A stretch of 64,000 nucleotides of DNA from Xanthostigma xanthostigma. Taxonomy: Eukaryota > Arthropoda > Insecta > Raphidioptera > Raphidiidae. The notes beneath the pieces are model-generated. The model ran no database searches. It was not told the DNA's origin and saw only the letters and a list, made by a program, of their open reading frames with translations. The position numbers and the translations under genes were made by a program. The stretch is taken from assembly GCA_963575645.1 (NCBI GenBank), contig OY754476.1:1860001-1924000 (forward strand). Reading direction: 5' to 3'. Positions within the stretch are counted from its first letter, which is position 1. Each line of letters opens with the position of its first letter. Shown here one piece after another: positions 1 to 12,804 of this stretch.

Positions 1-334
1 CACAACACCAAGTTATCCCTTGCAGAGATATTGTAATTTGCGGGTAGCAAATCATCTTCAGATTTTCGTCATAGTCGTGATTTAATGATTTACTCAGAAA
101 ACAAAGTGTACTTCCAGGTTCGTTAAATATTAATAAATATGACAGAAAACAGTATAATTTTAGTATAAACAGTATAATTTTAAACATGTTACATTGGACA
201 CATTTATAAAATTTTCAGTAAAAATCAGTTATTTTTTTAAGAAAAACAGTAATTTTAATACCCGTTGATGACATTTTTTATATTAATTTATTTTATACAT
301 AACAACAATACTGAGAAAACAGACAGCATTGATT

Positions 335-376
335 CTTGGAAGATGGCATAAAGTTTGCGGAAACGTCAGACAATAA
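335..376 (+). repeat. Degenerate Penelope-like terminal relic with hammerhead-like core
   Basis: Reads GGAAGATGG, a short GC-closed hairpin, then GGAAACGTC and CAATAAA. This order (catalytic box, stem II, GAAA, self-complementary ACGT, C) resembles hammerhead motifs in Penelope-like elements, but the first box (CTGAAGA expected) is mutated. Relic only. Confidence 0.4.
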
Positions 377-718
377 AATGCAATAAAAAAACCTTCAGTA
401 TTTGCTTAGTTCATCGATCCTATGCCACCAGGATTCATCCTTTAATCTTCTAACATTTAAACAGGATCATCATCACTCTAAATTATTAGAGTTATTTTTC
501 ACAATAACAGAAAACCTGAGTGGTACGATATTTTTGATAAGGTGTGTATTTTTTTTCGTATTTAGAAATCAGAAGGTTTTGATCTGATTCCAGGAAGTTA
601 CAATTTTACGCCCTCGATGATGTGTTAAAAACCGTGCATCCGGTACGATTGGTTGAATAATATTTTGACATTTGTGAACACCTACATAATTTAATAACTA
701 AATCGTCATCAATACTAT

Positions 719-1323
719 TCTATACTAATATATAATCTAAAGAGTTTGTTTGCTTGAACGCGCTAATCTCAGGAACTACTGGTTCAAATTGAAAAAAAAA
801 ATATTTTGTTGGATAGCCCATTTATCGAGAAAGGCTATAGGCTATATAATATTACGCTTCGACCATTAGGAGCGGAGTTTTAATGAAAAATGTTGCAAAA
901 TGTATCTCAAAAATAAGCTTCTATTCATATGAAATGCACTAACTAGATATACTCATATTAGCGTTGTGAGAACACAACCTCAGGTGGCTCAATCGGTAGA
1001 GCATGCGACTGTCAATATGAGGGTCGTGGGTTCAAGCCCCACGTTGGGCGAATATATTTTTATTTATTTTTTTTTATTTTCTACATTTCTTTCTTCTAAG
1101 GCTTACATTTAAATTTTATTTAATTAATTAAAAAAAAAATTATTAGTTAAAAGAAGTATAAATACTGCTTTTTATCGACAAAAATTTTTGAACGGTAACT
1201 CCAATCATCATGAAATTTGGACACAACATTCATCTCCGTAAACTAAGATGAATGTGTGTACTCATGTTCCTCCCTTCCCCATTCGTTCTTTTACAACCGG
1301 GTGAAACCGGACGGGACCGCTAG
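719..1323 (+). mobile_element. Non-autonomous Helitron, copy 1 (carries tRNA-like segment)
   Basis: Begins TCTATACTAATATA, followed by a GTTT-rich stretch. Ends with the hairpin CCGGGTGAAACCGG, then ACGGGACCGCTAG, followed by T. A 5' TC, a 3' subterminal hairpin, a CTAG terminus and insertion before T are Helitron hallmarks. It has no RepHel ORF. Several related copies share this orientation in the window. Confidence 0.85.
978..1050 (+). other. tRNA-Lys-like pseudogene inside Helitron copy 1
   Basis: 73 nt with A-box-like TGGCTCAATCGG and B-box GGGTTCAAGCC plus a 3' acceptor half CGTTGGGCG, as in animal tRNA-Lys. The anticodon loop reads CTGTCAA, giving GTC rather than a lysine anticodon. 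The anticodon stem does not pair, so it is not a functional tRNA gene. Confidence 0.75.
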
Positions 1324-1773
1324 TATATCAATAAAATAGACGGCATAATGCGCTCCTATGACACCCACTACCCAGTGTCCAAAACGATCATTCTGGCCTA
1401 ACAACGAACTTGCTTACTCTGCAGTTATCCACATCTGAAATAGGTGTTCGTACATTTTCCGCATTTTAAATTTTAGTAATTACTGGCGGAACTGTTAAAT
1501 TGTGCAAGAACTAAATGTAAAACAACTTTTAACCATTACAATTTTAAAATGTTAATTTAACTGCATTTTATATTAACAAAAGCGATATGCATATTTTATT
1601 GTTTCACTGCATGCACCGTAGAGTTGCATTATTTCAAAGAAATGTATTAAATAAAATATATAATTGTCTTATGTACATTGTTATTAATCCATATTGCACT
1701 AATAATAATGTAGCACACACTATATTATGTGGTTCTTTAGCTACACTGAACTAAAAAGGTATGTACTAATGAC

Positions 1774-2066
1774 TAGTAGGTGTAAAAGTAACAAGAAATT
1801 GTGTACCCGTATGTATTCGTTACCAGTACCCGTTACTTTCGTATCGTTACGTTACTCGTTACTTTTCATACAACATACAATCGTGTACTAACACCATCAA
1901 GCATGTACCATCGCATACGTGATACGGTATGACTTCGTTCGTATAACGTATAACCGCATCAAACGAGTCGAACTGACATGGATGCGAAAGATGCGAGTAA
2001 CGAAATGAATGTCAGACGATGTACCCGTTACTCAGTAACGAATACATATGGTCTGTTACAGCTCTA
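1774..2066. mobile_element. hAT-type MITE rich in CGTTAC motifs, copy A
   Basis: Flanked by the exact 8-bp duplication CTAATGAC. The ends resemble TAGAGCTGTAA in inverted orientation, and the interior is dense with GTTAC/GTAAC. Other copies at 5679-6002 (inverted) and 48557-48835 also have 8-bp duplications, as expected for hAT. Confidence 0.8.
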
Positions 2067-2100
2067 CTAATGACAATGTTATGGTTTCTCAGTCAATCTT

Positions 2101-2482
2101 TTCCATATAGGTACTTTTATTCTATACTGAGCATAGGAATAAAATCGCAATCGAACCATTAGGGTGTAAACATATATTTCTGTCTTTTTTACGCCGTAAG
2201 CACTGGCGTATCCAGGAGGCAAAACAAGCACGGGGACCCGGCTTAAGAAATTTCTAATTTAATTCCTCCTGAGCCAAAAACTGGGTACGCCCATGTTAAC
2301 GTCATAGAAAAAGGCAATGTTTTTGAAACAGATACTTTATTCAGATTGAATGCAAGTACATCAACCAATCCTATCATCGGAGAAATCAGGGAATTACATC
2401 GAAGAAAGAGACGCAGATATATTTTCGATACGCTTTGTTGCATTCACTCACCGCACATTGAGTAGATAGACAATGATTCATA
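2101..2482. repeat. Dispersed repeat, inverted partner of 61084-61463
   Basis: About 380 bp repeated in reverse orientation near the other end of the window. Both copies contain CACTGGCGTATCCAGGAGG and a distal GGGTACGCCCATG, so a hAT-like short element may sit inside. No convincing protein. Confidence 0.7.
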
Positions 2483-3155
2483 TAGTAAATTATTATTTAT
2501 ATGATCTTTTTTTATACTTGCAAAAAGTTTATAATGAAACTGTTAAAAGTTTCTTTTCAGCGGACATAAGTCTATTTTGTATCAAAAAACTTTTCAGTGC
2601 ATATTCTCTAAGAGTAAGTAATGTATACCAGATGTCTTATATAGGTTAATATGACCTTTAACAATTTCAAAATCAAAATACGAACAAATAGTTAAGATCA
2701 TTTTTGCAAGAGATTGATGCCGTGATAAAAATTATCTCGCAAGTCCTAGTAGGTGCTAAACAATATAATAGCGCAATTATGGTTTTATCACATACGTAAA
2801 ACAATTAATACACTGGTAATAAACAAATCTTACTTAACTTCTATTCTGTAGTGATTTAAGTGAAATAAATGTTAATAAAAACGCATACAGGTGCATTATG
2901 TAATACTTATAGAGATTTTATGCAAGTTGTTAATTATTATCTATTATATTATCAAGTATTATTCAGCAATACTAATAGTTTTTCTAAAAAATTTACACAT
3001 CGACAGTTAAAAAAATTCAAATGTATAATTATGGGAAAGTGCATCAACTGCCTAAGATTATATATCTAAAATCTTATTATTTTACCAAATAGAAGTAAAA
3101 GATTAGTTTTTTTAATCTAGAATTCTCTGCATTTTATGAAACTATTATTAACTAA

Positions 3156-3599
3156 AGGCCGCTGCACACGAGGCTAGATTCCTTGCTAGGTTTGCCTACT
3201 AATTTTCTAGCGCTGGTTCTCTTGATTTTCGTGAAATGCTCGCTTCACACGAGACTATTTTTCAAGCTTGATTTGTGGATAGATCTGGTGCGCGCGCAGT
3301 GACAGTTCGAATATAAACACAGAGCAAAACGTGTCTGTTGTTTGACTCTGAGCAGAATGCGACACCATCTTGGCTTGTGGGTGTTTGTTTAAGTGCCCAC
3401 GTGACAAGATACTGCTTCCTGATTGGTTTTTGCTCATACCTAGCGACAAATCTAGCAGGGAAAATAGCCCTTATTCTAATTTTAAAACCTATCTTGTGAG
3501 CTAGCATAGACCAGCCCGCAGTGACGTCATTTCTAGCTTCGTATCCAGCCTACCGGCTAGCAGAACTAGCAGCGTTTCTAGACTCGTGTGCAGCGGTCT
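3156..3599. mobile_element. PIF/Harbinger-like MITE
   Basis: 444 bp flanked by TAA on both sides. Terminal inverted repeats begin AGGCCGCTGCACACGAG and end with the complement of AGACCGCTGCACACGAG. The 3-bp TWA duplication is the PIF/Harbinger type. The overlapping short ORFs look incidental. Confidence 0.75.
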
Positions 3600-4322
3600 T
3601 AATAGTTACAACTTCGAACGAGGATGCATATGGCCATTAAAAATGATTATTAAAAGCGGAACCCGTTTCTCGTTTTTATGAGCAAAATTCCGCAATCTAG
3701 ATATCTTATTTCGCTTCATATTAGACTTAATAATTTCGCGTGCGTAGTGAAAACAGCTATTCGAGACGAATTTAAAATGAAGTGTGAAAAATATAAGCGC
3801 AATATTTACGATGAGATGATGTGATAAATGTCACGACGCAGTAATAAATATAACATCTAAAGATGTATGAACTTGATATTATTTTTTGTTAAAATAATAT
3901 AACGCCTTTAAACTGTCTAGTGATCGCATGATCTACAATACAAGCATTTCTCACTTGAATTAAAAGAGACAGTACTGTCCGTTAACATGTCCTGTTATAT
4001 AAAACATCCGTGTCCTACCTGACCCAATACGTTCAAAGGTTGATCATTGGCGATTAGTGTGACCGCTCCACCGTTGCTGAAGGCTGAAAGGTCGAATAGA
4101 ACGCCCAGGACATTCCAGGCTCCATCCTAAGTCGAAGGAGCAAAGGGACATTGGACCTGGCTAGGGCGCTAGACCAAGGTGTAGTCGTTGCAACAGGAGG
4201 AGGCAAATATTGAAGCAAATATTAAATTGCGAATGAAAATAACTGATCGGAAAACAATCTAAAGATAGTAAAATAATGCTGCAAAGATTCTATATCTGCT
4301 ATTTGTTGCGTATAGATATAAA

Positions 4323-4798
4323 CAGCGGCGGCCTTAGGGAGTGGCGAACAGGGCAATCGCCCGGAGCCTCGCGCAACAACCCAAGCAAATTTTAAAAAAT
4401 ATAGATTTTTTTAACTATATTTTTTATTTAAAACTTTTGACTTTGATCCTTAATTATTATTAAGGTTTATAACATAACGGTAAATTAAAAGTTCAAGATT
4501 GTTTTGAATTTTGATGGACGGATTATTAGATAAATAATGATTTTTACCTCCCGTAGTACACAGCATATTCACAACAATTAAGTTGTGAATTATATCAGAC
4601 AACACTGCGGCTGTCCTGATTGTTAGGCCCGACAGCGGCATTTGATTTTTTCTTAAATATAGCCTAACAATCAGGACAGTCGCAGTGTTGTCTGATATAA
4701 GTCACAACTTAATTCAGACCTACTTTCGCATCACATAATTTTCACGAAGGACAAAGGGCCTGCCGCCCGGAGTCCCGCAATGGATAAGGCCGCCTCTG
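4323..4798. mobile_element. hAT-type MITE with internal 53-bp-arm hairpin
   Basis: Exact 8-bp duplication GATATAAA on both sides. Ends CAGCGGCGGCCTTA and TAAGGCCGCCTCTG. An internal inverted repeat (about 4575-4627 against 4661-4713) would form a long hairpin containing CAGACAACACTGCGGCTGTC. Likely another palindromic insertion within the element. Confidence 0.8.
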
Positions 4799-5678
4799 GA
4801 TATAAACGTTATTGTAAGAACTAATGGCCGAGGTTTCCGAGCGTCTATAATCTGCAATCTTTCTCTGGTTGTAAGAAATGAGAACATTAACACAAAAAAT
4901 TCATTAGAATATAGAAATTGTGCAGTTCGATTGTTATTCTTGACAGCGGTTTTTTTTTATAAAGAATCAGTTTATTATAAATACCCCGTGAGATCTTTCA
5001 AGTCACATATTACGATAGTTTATAACTTGATTATTTATTTTTTATTAGCATAACTTGCTTTTATTTTTTTATCGTAAATAAACTATTGATGATCGATTTA
5101 TATAAAAATTAATACAAACTAACCGGCCTTAACCTCTTAAGTCACCTTGTTAACTTATCGTCGTATTAGATGATGATAATTTATTATTGGCGTAACTATG
5201 TTAGACCCTTAGGCAAAAAACGAGTTTCAGCAAAAAAAGAAAAATGCATTTTTGATATGCAATCTTAGCGCTCGCACATGGTACGGGTTGAATGGAAAAT
5301 CGATTGATAGACATTTGATTTTTTTCTAGATTTTAACTGAAAAAAAAATGATTTTTTCAATCTTTAAAAGTAAAATAATATGTAATATTATATAACAACA
5401 GCACTCAAAATATTGCATATTTAATTAAAAAAATCAATTTAAGTAATTTAAATAAAAAGTTTGGTTCTCAGTTATACCAATTTACCAAACACATTAAAAA
5501 CAGTTTATGCCATTAAAATTTAAATTAATTGTTACTTTTATTCATTTAAATTAAACTTTTACTATTATAAAATGTAGAACAATAAACTATGATGCAGTTA
5601 ACAAAGAAATGGAATACATGCAGAGCACGTGAAAAAGTATACCTAAGTAACTAATCAACTTTTTAGAATATTAAATTG

Positions 5679-6002
5679 TAGAGCTGTAACAAACCATATG
5701 TATTCCTTACTGAGTAACGGGTACATCGTCTGACTCGAAGTAACGAATCGTTACTTACAAATTCATTTCGTTACTCGCATTTGTCGTATCCATATCAGTT
5801 CGACTCGTTTGATGCGGTTATACGTTATACGAAAGAAGTCATACCGTATCAATGCGATGGTACATGCTTGATGCTGTTAGTACACGATTGTATGTCGTAT
5901 GAAAAGTAACGAGTAACGTAACGATACGAAAGTAACGGGTACTGGTTCTTTAAGTAACGAATACATACGGGTACACAATTTCTCGTTACTTTTACACATC
6001 TA
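5679..6002. mobile_element. hAT-type MITE rich in CGTTAC motifs, copy B (inverted)
   Basis: Exact 8-bp duplication TTAAATTG. It begins TAGAGCTGTAACAAACC and ends GTTACTTTTACACATCTA. It is the reverse complement of copies A and C over most of its length. Confidence 0.82.
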
Positions 6003-6076
6003 TTAAATTGTAATAAGACGATTTGGGATTTCTGTCAGTCACCATACGAAACTAATATACGAAGGATCAAACTATA

Positions 6077-6103
6077 GCGCGCGCGCGCGCGAGAGAGAGA
6101 GAG
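6077..6103. repeat. Compound microsatellite (GC)n(GA)n
   Basis: Alternating GC for about seven units followed directly by GA repeats. Confidence 0.95.
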
Positions 6104-7557
6104 GTTATAGAAGCTCGACAACTGATCATTAGCATCATCATTAGCAGTGACGTAGCCAGAAATTGAAATGGGGGGAGTGTATTTTTAGTCTCTACAGGTA
6201 GTGTCGTGAATTGCAATGTTCATGGCGGACCCGTAAAGACACTAAAAAAACTTGATCAAATCGAAATATCCTGACACAGTTTAGCGACAATAAAACCATT
6301 GACTTATATTATACACTTCGTCTTCGCCATATTGTTTTTCGGTTCACTGAGTGAGGAAGATAGAGTTGCATTGTGGCCATCTCTATCCTTTTCTCTACGC
6401 GCACGATTGAGATTAAGATACTATTTTGAAAGAGACAGAGATGACCACAACATCCCTCTATCTTTTTCTTTCACACCGCTAGGGCATCTCTAGGAGTCTA
6501 CAGATAGAAAAGTGCTAACACATTCTTGGAAGATACAAACGCATCCTTTGTATTCTCTGATTCCAAGGATTCCAAGATCGATTAATTATTAGTTATAATT
6601 TCCACTTTCCAGCAAAATGTAAATCTTGTTGGTTAATTATTATGTAATAATAATTTAACAATCAAGAATCAAACTGTGAGATGAAGAAACAAAATCTAGC
6701 ACGGTATCATGTGAATACCCAATAAGGTTCTCATCCACGTTTTTCTCATTTTCAACGCGGTAAACTTTTGTTAATTAAGAATGAATCAATTAAAATAAAT
6801 TATATAACTTAAATATAGTTGCGTCATTTCGACTTTATTTAAATTACAAATGAACGGTGATGAATTCGATACGGCATTCGCGACATCGGAAAGTGACGAA
6901 TGTTATCGACAAAGTTCTATTAAAGACCCTTTAATAACTGACTGGACAATATTTCTTCAAAGCTCCAAAAGAGAGCGGCCAACTACAGAAATTATCTTGA
7001 AAATTAATGGCGCATAAATTTCTCCATCCAGGCACGTATTTTCCTCATGGCTAAAAGGGCACTTGTCCGGGGGACAGATTTAAACAATGTGTTGGACGCA
7101 CAGAAAACTGAAAAAAGGGCGACAAATCGTCTTTGCCCCTGGTCGCAAATTTTACTAATCGTCCCTGTCTCTATCTTTTTCTTGGACGCAGAGTAGACGA
7201 ATCATAGATTGCCAGCTCTTCTGTTCAAAGCCACAGAATTACTGTTCTGTGGTTCAAAGCTATTGTAATCCATTTATGGGCGACATTTCAAGACTTCTTT
7301 TGTGTACACTTTCCGAACAAAGAAAGCTTTCCTTGCGATTAAGCTGTGCAGTATGGTGTATCAAGTATGTTTACCATTAATATACGAGAATAAATAAAAT
7401 GCGGTATATACGGTATTGTCTCACTTTCTCTTTTTAGTCCGTGGTAATCATGATCAGATATAATAATTTAAATACATCGCATAGACACATTGCATATCAT
7501 TGTATGTATACATGTAATTTATAAGAAAAAGTTGCCATTTATAAACTTTACACCATA
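6104..7557. other. Intergenic tract without recognised gene
   Basis: AT-rich. A hAT-like start (CAGTGACGTAGCCAGAAATT) lies near 6144 without a clear partner end. The 64-codon frame at 6299-6493 has no recognisable domain and low-complexity composition. Confidence 0.6.
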
Positions 7558-8341
7558 GGCTAGACGGCGAGGAGTTTTGGGTGTATTTTTCGGGCATAGG
7601 CGAGATTATTGTTGGAATCGCTTCGTTTTAGGGTGTAGTTCAACCCCCTAAGTTTGATTACAAATTGTTGGTGTGCTTGATTTTATAATTAACAATTAGT
7701 GACGAAAATAGTGTTTTTTTCTCTATTTCCTTTAATATCTCCGTTGCTCTTGACTTTTAGTATAGCATATGCATTGAGAAAGTTGTTCCTTATGAAATTT
7801 CCTAAAAAATGAGCACTGACAGAGGTCGCTAAGTGCAATTGTTAACTTGCAAATAGCTCCGAAAGTTAAAAAACACGTTTTTTCACTATTTTTTTTACTA
7901 AAAAATGACCGCATATAGATGGCTGAAAATTCTCAAAAATGATGTCTATGTTGATCCAAACATGCATGAATAATTTTAGCGTCATCGATCAATTACTTCT
8001 CGAGTAATTAACGATCACTTTTTTTGTTTCCTTAATTGCAAATTGCGCCATTTTTTTCACAAACGGGTTTCGCTGGTCGGACCAAGCCAGAAAAATCACA
8101 AATCTATTCAACTTTAGTATCCCGTTGGAATTTTTGGAAAAAATTAATTCTAACCGATTTTATAACGATTGAATATTGGAAAAGTTATATGGTTTTATAC
8201 GTTTGTCTAAAATTGGTATCGCTAAAGAAATCGTTATAAAATCGGTTAGAATTAATTTTAAAACGAAGCGATTCCAACAATAATCTCGCCTGTTCCCGAA
8301 TAATACACTTTTTAATGTTTTTACCTCCTCGCCGTCTAGCC
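7558..8341. mobile_element. TA-flanked foldback element (Tc1/mariner-like MITE)
   Basis: 784 bp between TA dinucleotides. Ends GGCTAGACGGCGAGGAG and its complement. Further inside, the inverted repeat GGCGAGATTATTGTTGGAAT recurs, and near the right end ATTCTAACCGATTTTATAACG forms another inverted pair. No transposase seen. Confidence 0.65.
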
Positions 8342-9368
8342 TACCACCCGATAATTATTTATGTTTATTAAAAAGTCAAGTCGTGATTATCTATTACTCT
8401 TTTTTGTTTCTATCAACTAGGGCAAGTGCCCGTTGCAATTATTTATTAAGGCTTTCTAGCGGAATTTGTTAACATTCGATGCTTCATTAATTAATTATTT
8501 TTAAAGAATCTCGTTTTAATAGATGGATCTCTGTGGTTTTTAAGGCTCAAGAATCAACAAAATAATGTGAAAATAGATATAAACACTAATCGTATTGAAT
8601 AAATTCCAAACATTAAAAAATACGCCATTTCTCGCTTTACGATGATGCTTCTAGGAAAATGAATTAATAATTAAAGTCAGTAGCTGTACGTGACTCGCAG
8701 ATAAAAAAATCATAATTAACTTGTTCTCTTTTGCCTGCAAGCCACAGATCTATACGCAATTTACACCTCTGTAGCGAATTGCACTTTGGTGTCAACTTTC
8801 CCCTACTAAATGTATGCATATTGTTTAGTATGTACTGTTTACATTAATACACGAGTTGCCAATGATTTTTTTTTGTTAAAAAAGTTCACACGCAAAACAA
8901 AAGATCAAGTGTGCAGTGAAATTATTTTATTTTGTCAGCTTTCAGAAAGTCAACACTTGCATTTTAATTTTTTTTGTAATTGTTAAATTAACATTCAAAT
9001 AATATATTTTCGTAACCAGCGCTACACACAATATAACAACATTATTACAAAATATTATATCCTTCAAAATCATAGCTATTCTAATTGGATGTTGCCAAAC
9101 ATTTGCTAGTTGTGAAGCTTGGAAGCAATTCGAAGCGTCACGTAGGTACCCAAGATCTCAAATCTATATCAATTTGACCGCTTACATTTTCTTCACATTT
9201 TAGCTCAGAATAATGTCCCGGGGCAGTAACACTATTTCATCGGACCTGCCTGTAGCTTTACTGTTTCCTTACCTTTCTTTTAATTAACTCACTTTTCGAC
9301 ATTAATATGCTAATAGCAAAATAGCACATTGAAATGAGCATACAAGATGTGCAAGATTATTTTTAAAT

Positions 9369-9487
9369 CAGTAGCGTATTTACCTAATGGGTCATGGCCA
9401 TGGCCCGGGCAACACTATAGGATTTTTTTTGTTTTTTGTCGTTAATTTATGGGGCGGCAAACCTTACAACCACAAAGTACGCCACTG
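9369..9487. mobile_element. Short hAT-like MITE
   Basis: 119 bp. Ends CAGTAGCGTATTTACC and GTACGCCACTG. The flanks TTTTAAAT and TTTTTAAT are nearly identical 8-mers. Confidence 0.5.
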
Positions 9488-9943
9488 TTTTTAATCGGTA
9501 TGAAATAGAACATTTTTTTACTTTCATCTACAATTTTTGATAAGGTCATGTAATTGTCGATTATATAAAAGTAATTGAGTTGGTAATAATTAAGTAATTA
9601 GTGATTTAAGACAACAATCATATAGTCATATTTTGACACCCACTCTAATAATCATTCGTGACATTTGAAATCCATTACGAAGCAAGTGTGAAATCTCTAA
9701 TACAAAAACCTTAGTGATTGTGTAACATGTCACCGTAATTGTATTTAAATATTATAGTAGCACTTAAATATAGACAATTTTGTTGACTTAAGAATCATCA
9801 CAATGTTGACTATGGTAATTATATCTAACTGATTAAGTAACTGAAGCAATACAATAAAAAATCCCGAAAAGTGTTGACTAATTATTATCAGTAACGATGA
9901 TGTTGGACTGTCTAGGTTATCCTTAACATTAGGAGTAAATCGT

Positions 9944-10307
9944 CGTTGGTTCTGTAATACCTCTTATGTGCAAAAAGTAAAATTTGCAGAAAAAGCCAAA
10001 AAGTGGTTATTTCAGCAATGGATGGTAAGAACTAGCAATTTCAGAGGTATATTACTAATTCATACTTATCGTTACTATAAGACGAAGTATTTTCTTAACA
10101 AATATTTAACGTTCATTTCGAATTTATTGACACATGGGAGGAATTGTTTGATACAACTTTTCACATAAGAGTTACTTCCCCTTATTGGTTACTGTAAAAT
10201 TAATTTGGCGATATTACTAGTGTATGGAGCTCCGTTTCCTGAATCTTTTCATTTTAAAAACGTAAAATCTGCCAATTATGCACATAAGAGCTATTACAGA
10301 ACCAACG
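9944..10307. mobile_element. TIR element, copy 1
   Basis: Terminal inverted repeats CGTTGGTTCTGTAATA and TATTACAGAACCAACG, each followed inward by CTCTTATGTGCA or its complement. A second, inverted copy lies at 32976-33354. No clear duplication or superfamily assignment; the 66-codon ORF inside is conserved only because the copies are similar. Confidence 0.7.
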
Positions 10308-11332
10308 ACGAAATACTAAAGATAGCGTCTATACTATTATTATTATAAAAATGTAGCTGGGTTTAATATATTCTAGAATCATGTATTCCGGAATTTCAGT
10401 ATAATGAAAAATGCCTGCTTTTAAAACTAAGAGAATATTAAAATGTAATTCAATCATAGAATCTGCGTATTATAAATATACAAATTTTCGTAAGGCTGCT
10501 TTATTCAAAAGAAAATTAATATATTACTATGAAGGTTTTGAAACAAAAACTATATGTATTTCAAAATGAATTTGATGGAATTATTCTGTATCATAAATTA
10601 AGCAATAAACAGCTTTGCTCATCTTTATCTCACTATAACTTTTGTAAAGTTTCAGCAAGCTTGAAACACAACTTTAACAGTAGTGTTAATTTCAACATTT
10701 TAGTTGACGCGTCGTCCACTAAGAAACATTTGGTGATACAGAATAGCACCATTAAAAATTAGATCCACTAAAAATTAGTTCGAAAAATTCACTTTTTATT
10801 TTAGTCGAAACATTGTTTCACTTATCCATTTTAAGAAAATAATTTAAAAAAAATCTATCGAAATATCACATAAAAACTCACTCACCATAACTATCTGTCA
10901 AATTCCCGCCTTGAAATTTAAAAACCCCAACAAAACACCGTTATATCCACAATGCACTTGTACTATATTGGTAGTTACGTTGTTTATATCTGTACACATG
11001 GAACGTATATATAAAATATGGACAGTGGATGGCCTACTACCATCCTTTTATACCGGCGTGAAGAAGCAGCAAAATATTAGCATCCGGCCAGCCAGTTACT
11101 GAATCTTGTTTATATTTGCATCCGCATACAAAACTCAGATGAACGAGTATGGTGGTGGAGGTACGCAATGATGGCCATAGTGTGATGTTGATGGTCCACC
11201 CGCGACCCACATGTAGCGAGAGAATGTTTTATCTTCAGCGACTTACGGGGAGCTTCGTGGGACAACAAGAATAAACGACAATAAATAAATCACGGTGTAG
11301 CTATGACAATTACAATTAATATTAATTGTTAT
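10308..11332. other. Intergenic tract without recognised gene
   Basis: AT-rich, with short frames at 10529-10762 and 10911-11102 lacking domains. Nothing further supported. Confidence 0.6.
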
Positions 11333-11632
11333 CAGAGCTGGACTAAGGTATGGGCCTAGATGGGCTTGGGCCAGGGGCCTCGAGGTTCTAGGAGGGCCTC
11401 GTACTTCTCTCTAAGTACAAACAAATTAACCCACATAACTCGGGGTGTTTAAACCATAAGCAGGCAATCGCACAACTCATAATATGTCAATAAATTAATT
11501 ATAAAACAACGAATAAAATCTTTGTCATTTTAAATTTATTACTCAAAGAAAATATCATAAAAAAAAATTCCTTGCAACGGGCCTCACACGCTCAAGTGCC
11601 CAAGGGCGTCTATAGTCACTAATCCGGCTCTA
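11333..11632. mobile_element. hAT-type MITE
   Basis: 300 bp flanked by the exact 8-bp duplication ATTGTTAT. Ends CAGAGCTGGACTAAGG and TAATCCGGCTCTA. Confidence 0.75.
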
Positions 11633-11901
11633 ATTGTTATAGCTAAGTTGTGTTGACTGATTGCAACATTTTTTGTGTTATTTTCTTCCCCACGACCCAC
11701 ATCTATCAGCGACCTATAGTATGAGGATCATCATCATTATTCTTGTCTACAATTTGAGTAATCTGGCGGGTTTATGGAATTTTTTGATATTTTGTATGGA
11801 GGTTTTTTTTGTCAGCCTAATACATCATTCGATTTTGATCACACTAAATTTATCCGGTGTTTTAAAACAAGAACTGAAATACATATTTCACTAAATCCGT
11901 T

Positions 11902-12450
11902 TTTAGGGTTCCGTACCTCAAAAAGAAAAAAGGAACCCTTATAGGGTCACTTCGTTGTCCGTCTGTCTGTCAAGACCCTTTTTCTTAGGAATGCGTATAG
12001 TCCAGGGGTCGGCAACCTGCGGCTCTTTTGATGTAAAGTTGCGGCTCTCCAGTTCCATACGCAAAAAATAATTATTTTATTATATTATAAACCCTTAAAA
12101 TCGTCCAATAGATCCATGATTGAGTACCATGTCTATCTCTGTCATTTCCACTCGCGTCTCATCCGCACCGCCACCGTCGCGACGTGTCGTCCTCGGATAT
12201 ATATATTATACCTATACATATAAGCAAATACTATAATACTGAAACGAAAATTTTTAGTGGCTCTTTAAAAACTTTTTTTTCTCAAAAGGTTGCCGACCCC
12301 TAGTATAGAAGTATCAAGTTGAAGTTAATATCAAACACTCAAGTCTGCAATCCCTTAGAAGCGTGAAACAAACTTCAACCAAAAGATACGGCCGTTTATG
12401 CCGCATAATTTGACACTCGCATTTTTACTTTGTGATTATCCTTTAATAAA
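11902..12450. repeat. Dispersed GGGTTCCGTACCTC repeat, split by a hAT insertion
   Basis: Begins AGGGTTCCGTACCTCAAAAA, followed by a CCGTCTGTCTGTCAAGAC block and, after the insertion, GTATCAAGTTGAAG and AAAAGATACGGCCGTTTATG. I recall this as a very common insect dispersed repeat, seen especially in Lepidoptera. The right boundary is approximate. Confidence 0.6.
12003..12302. mobile_element. hAT-type MITE inserted in the previous repeat
   Basis: Ends CAGGGGTCGGCAACC and GGTTGCCGACCCCTA, the Charlie-like hAT terminus. Flanks GTATAGTC and GTATAGAA are an imperfect 8-bp duplication. A truncated second copy is at 19470-19712. Confidence 0.75.
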
Positions 12451-12804
12451 ATAGTTACGATACTGTGTTCCCTTCCTTGATGACCCTGCTGAAGGATAAA
12501 AAAATAAACTAAATAAATGTGTCCGTTTAGAATTATCGCACCGATTATAACTAAAGACTGTTAATTTAGACTTTAATTGAAGTCGTTTGTACGAGTCTAT
12601 ATGCAAATATTGAAATGTATATTTTGATTACTATAGGTAAATGCAACTACACAAGATTCTATGTATACATATCCCGTATACAGGGTTGTTGTTTGTGTAG
12701 ATACGCACAATAAAATACAGACAAAATAAAACATTTAAATTTCATAGTATTATATCTATGGTCACGATACAAAGAAACTTAAGATAAATTTTGAAATTAA
12801 ACTT

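Noticed and set aside
978-1050. Functional tRNA gene
   Set aside because: The anticodon stem does not pair in any copy, and the sequence is confined to Helitron copies.
3255-3507. Overlapping minus-strand frames of 64 and 81 codons
   Set aside because: Contained in a PIF-like MITE; two overlapping frames in different phases with no domain.
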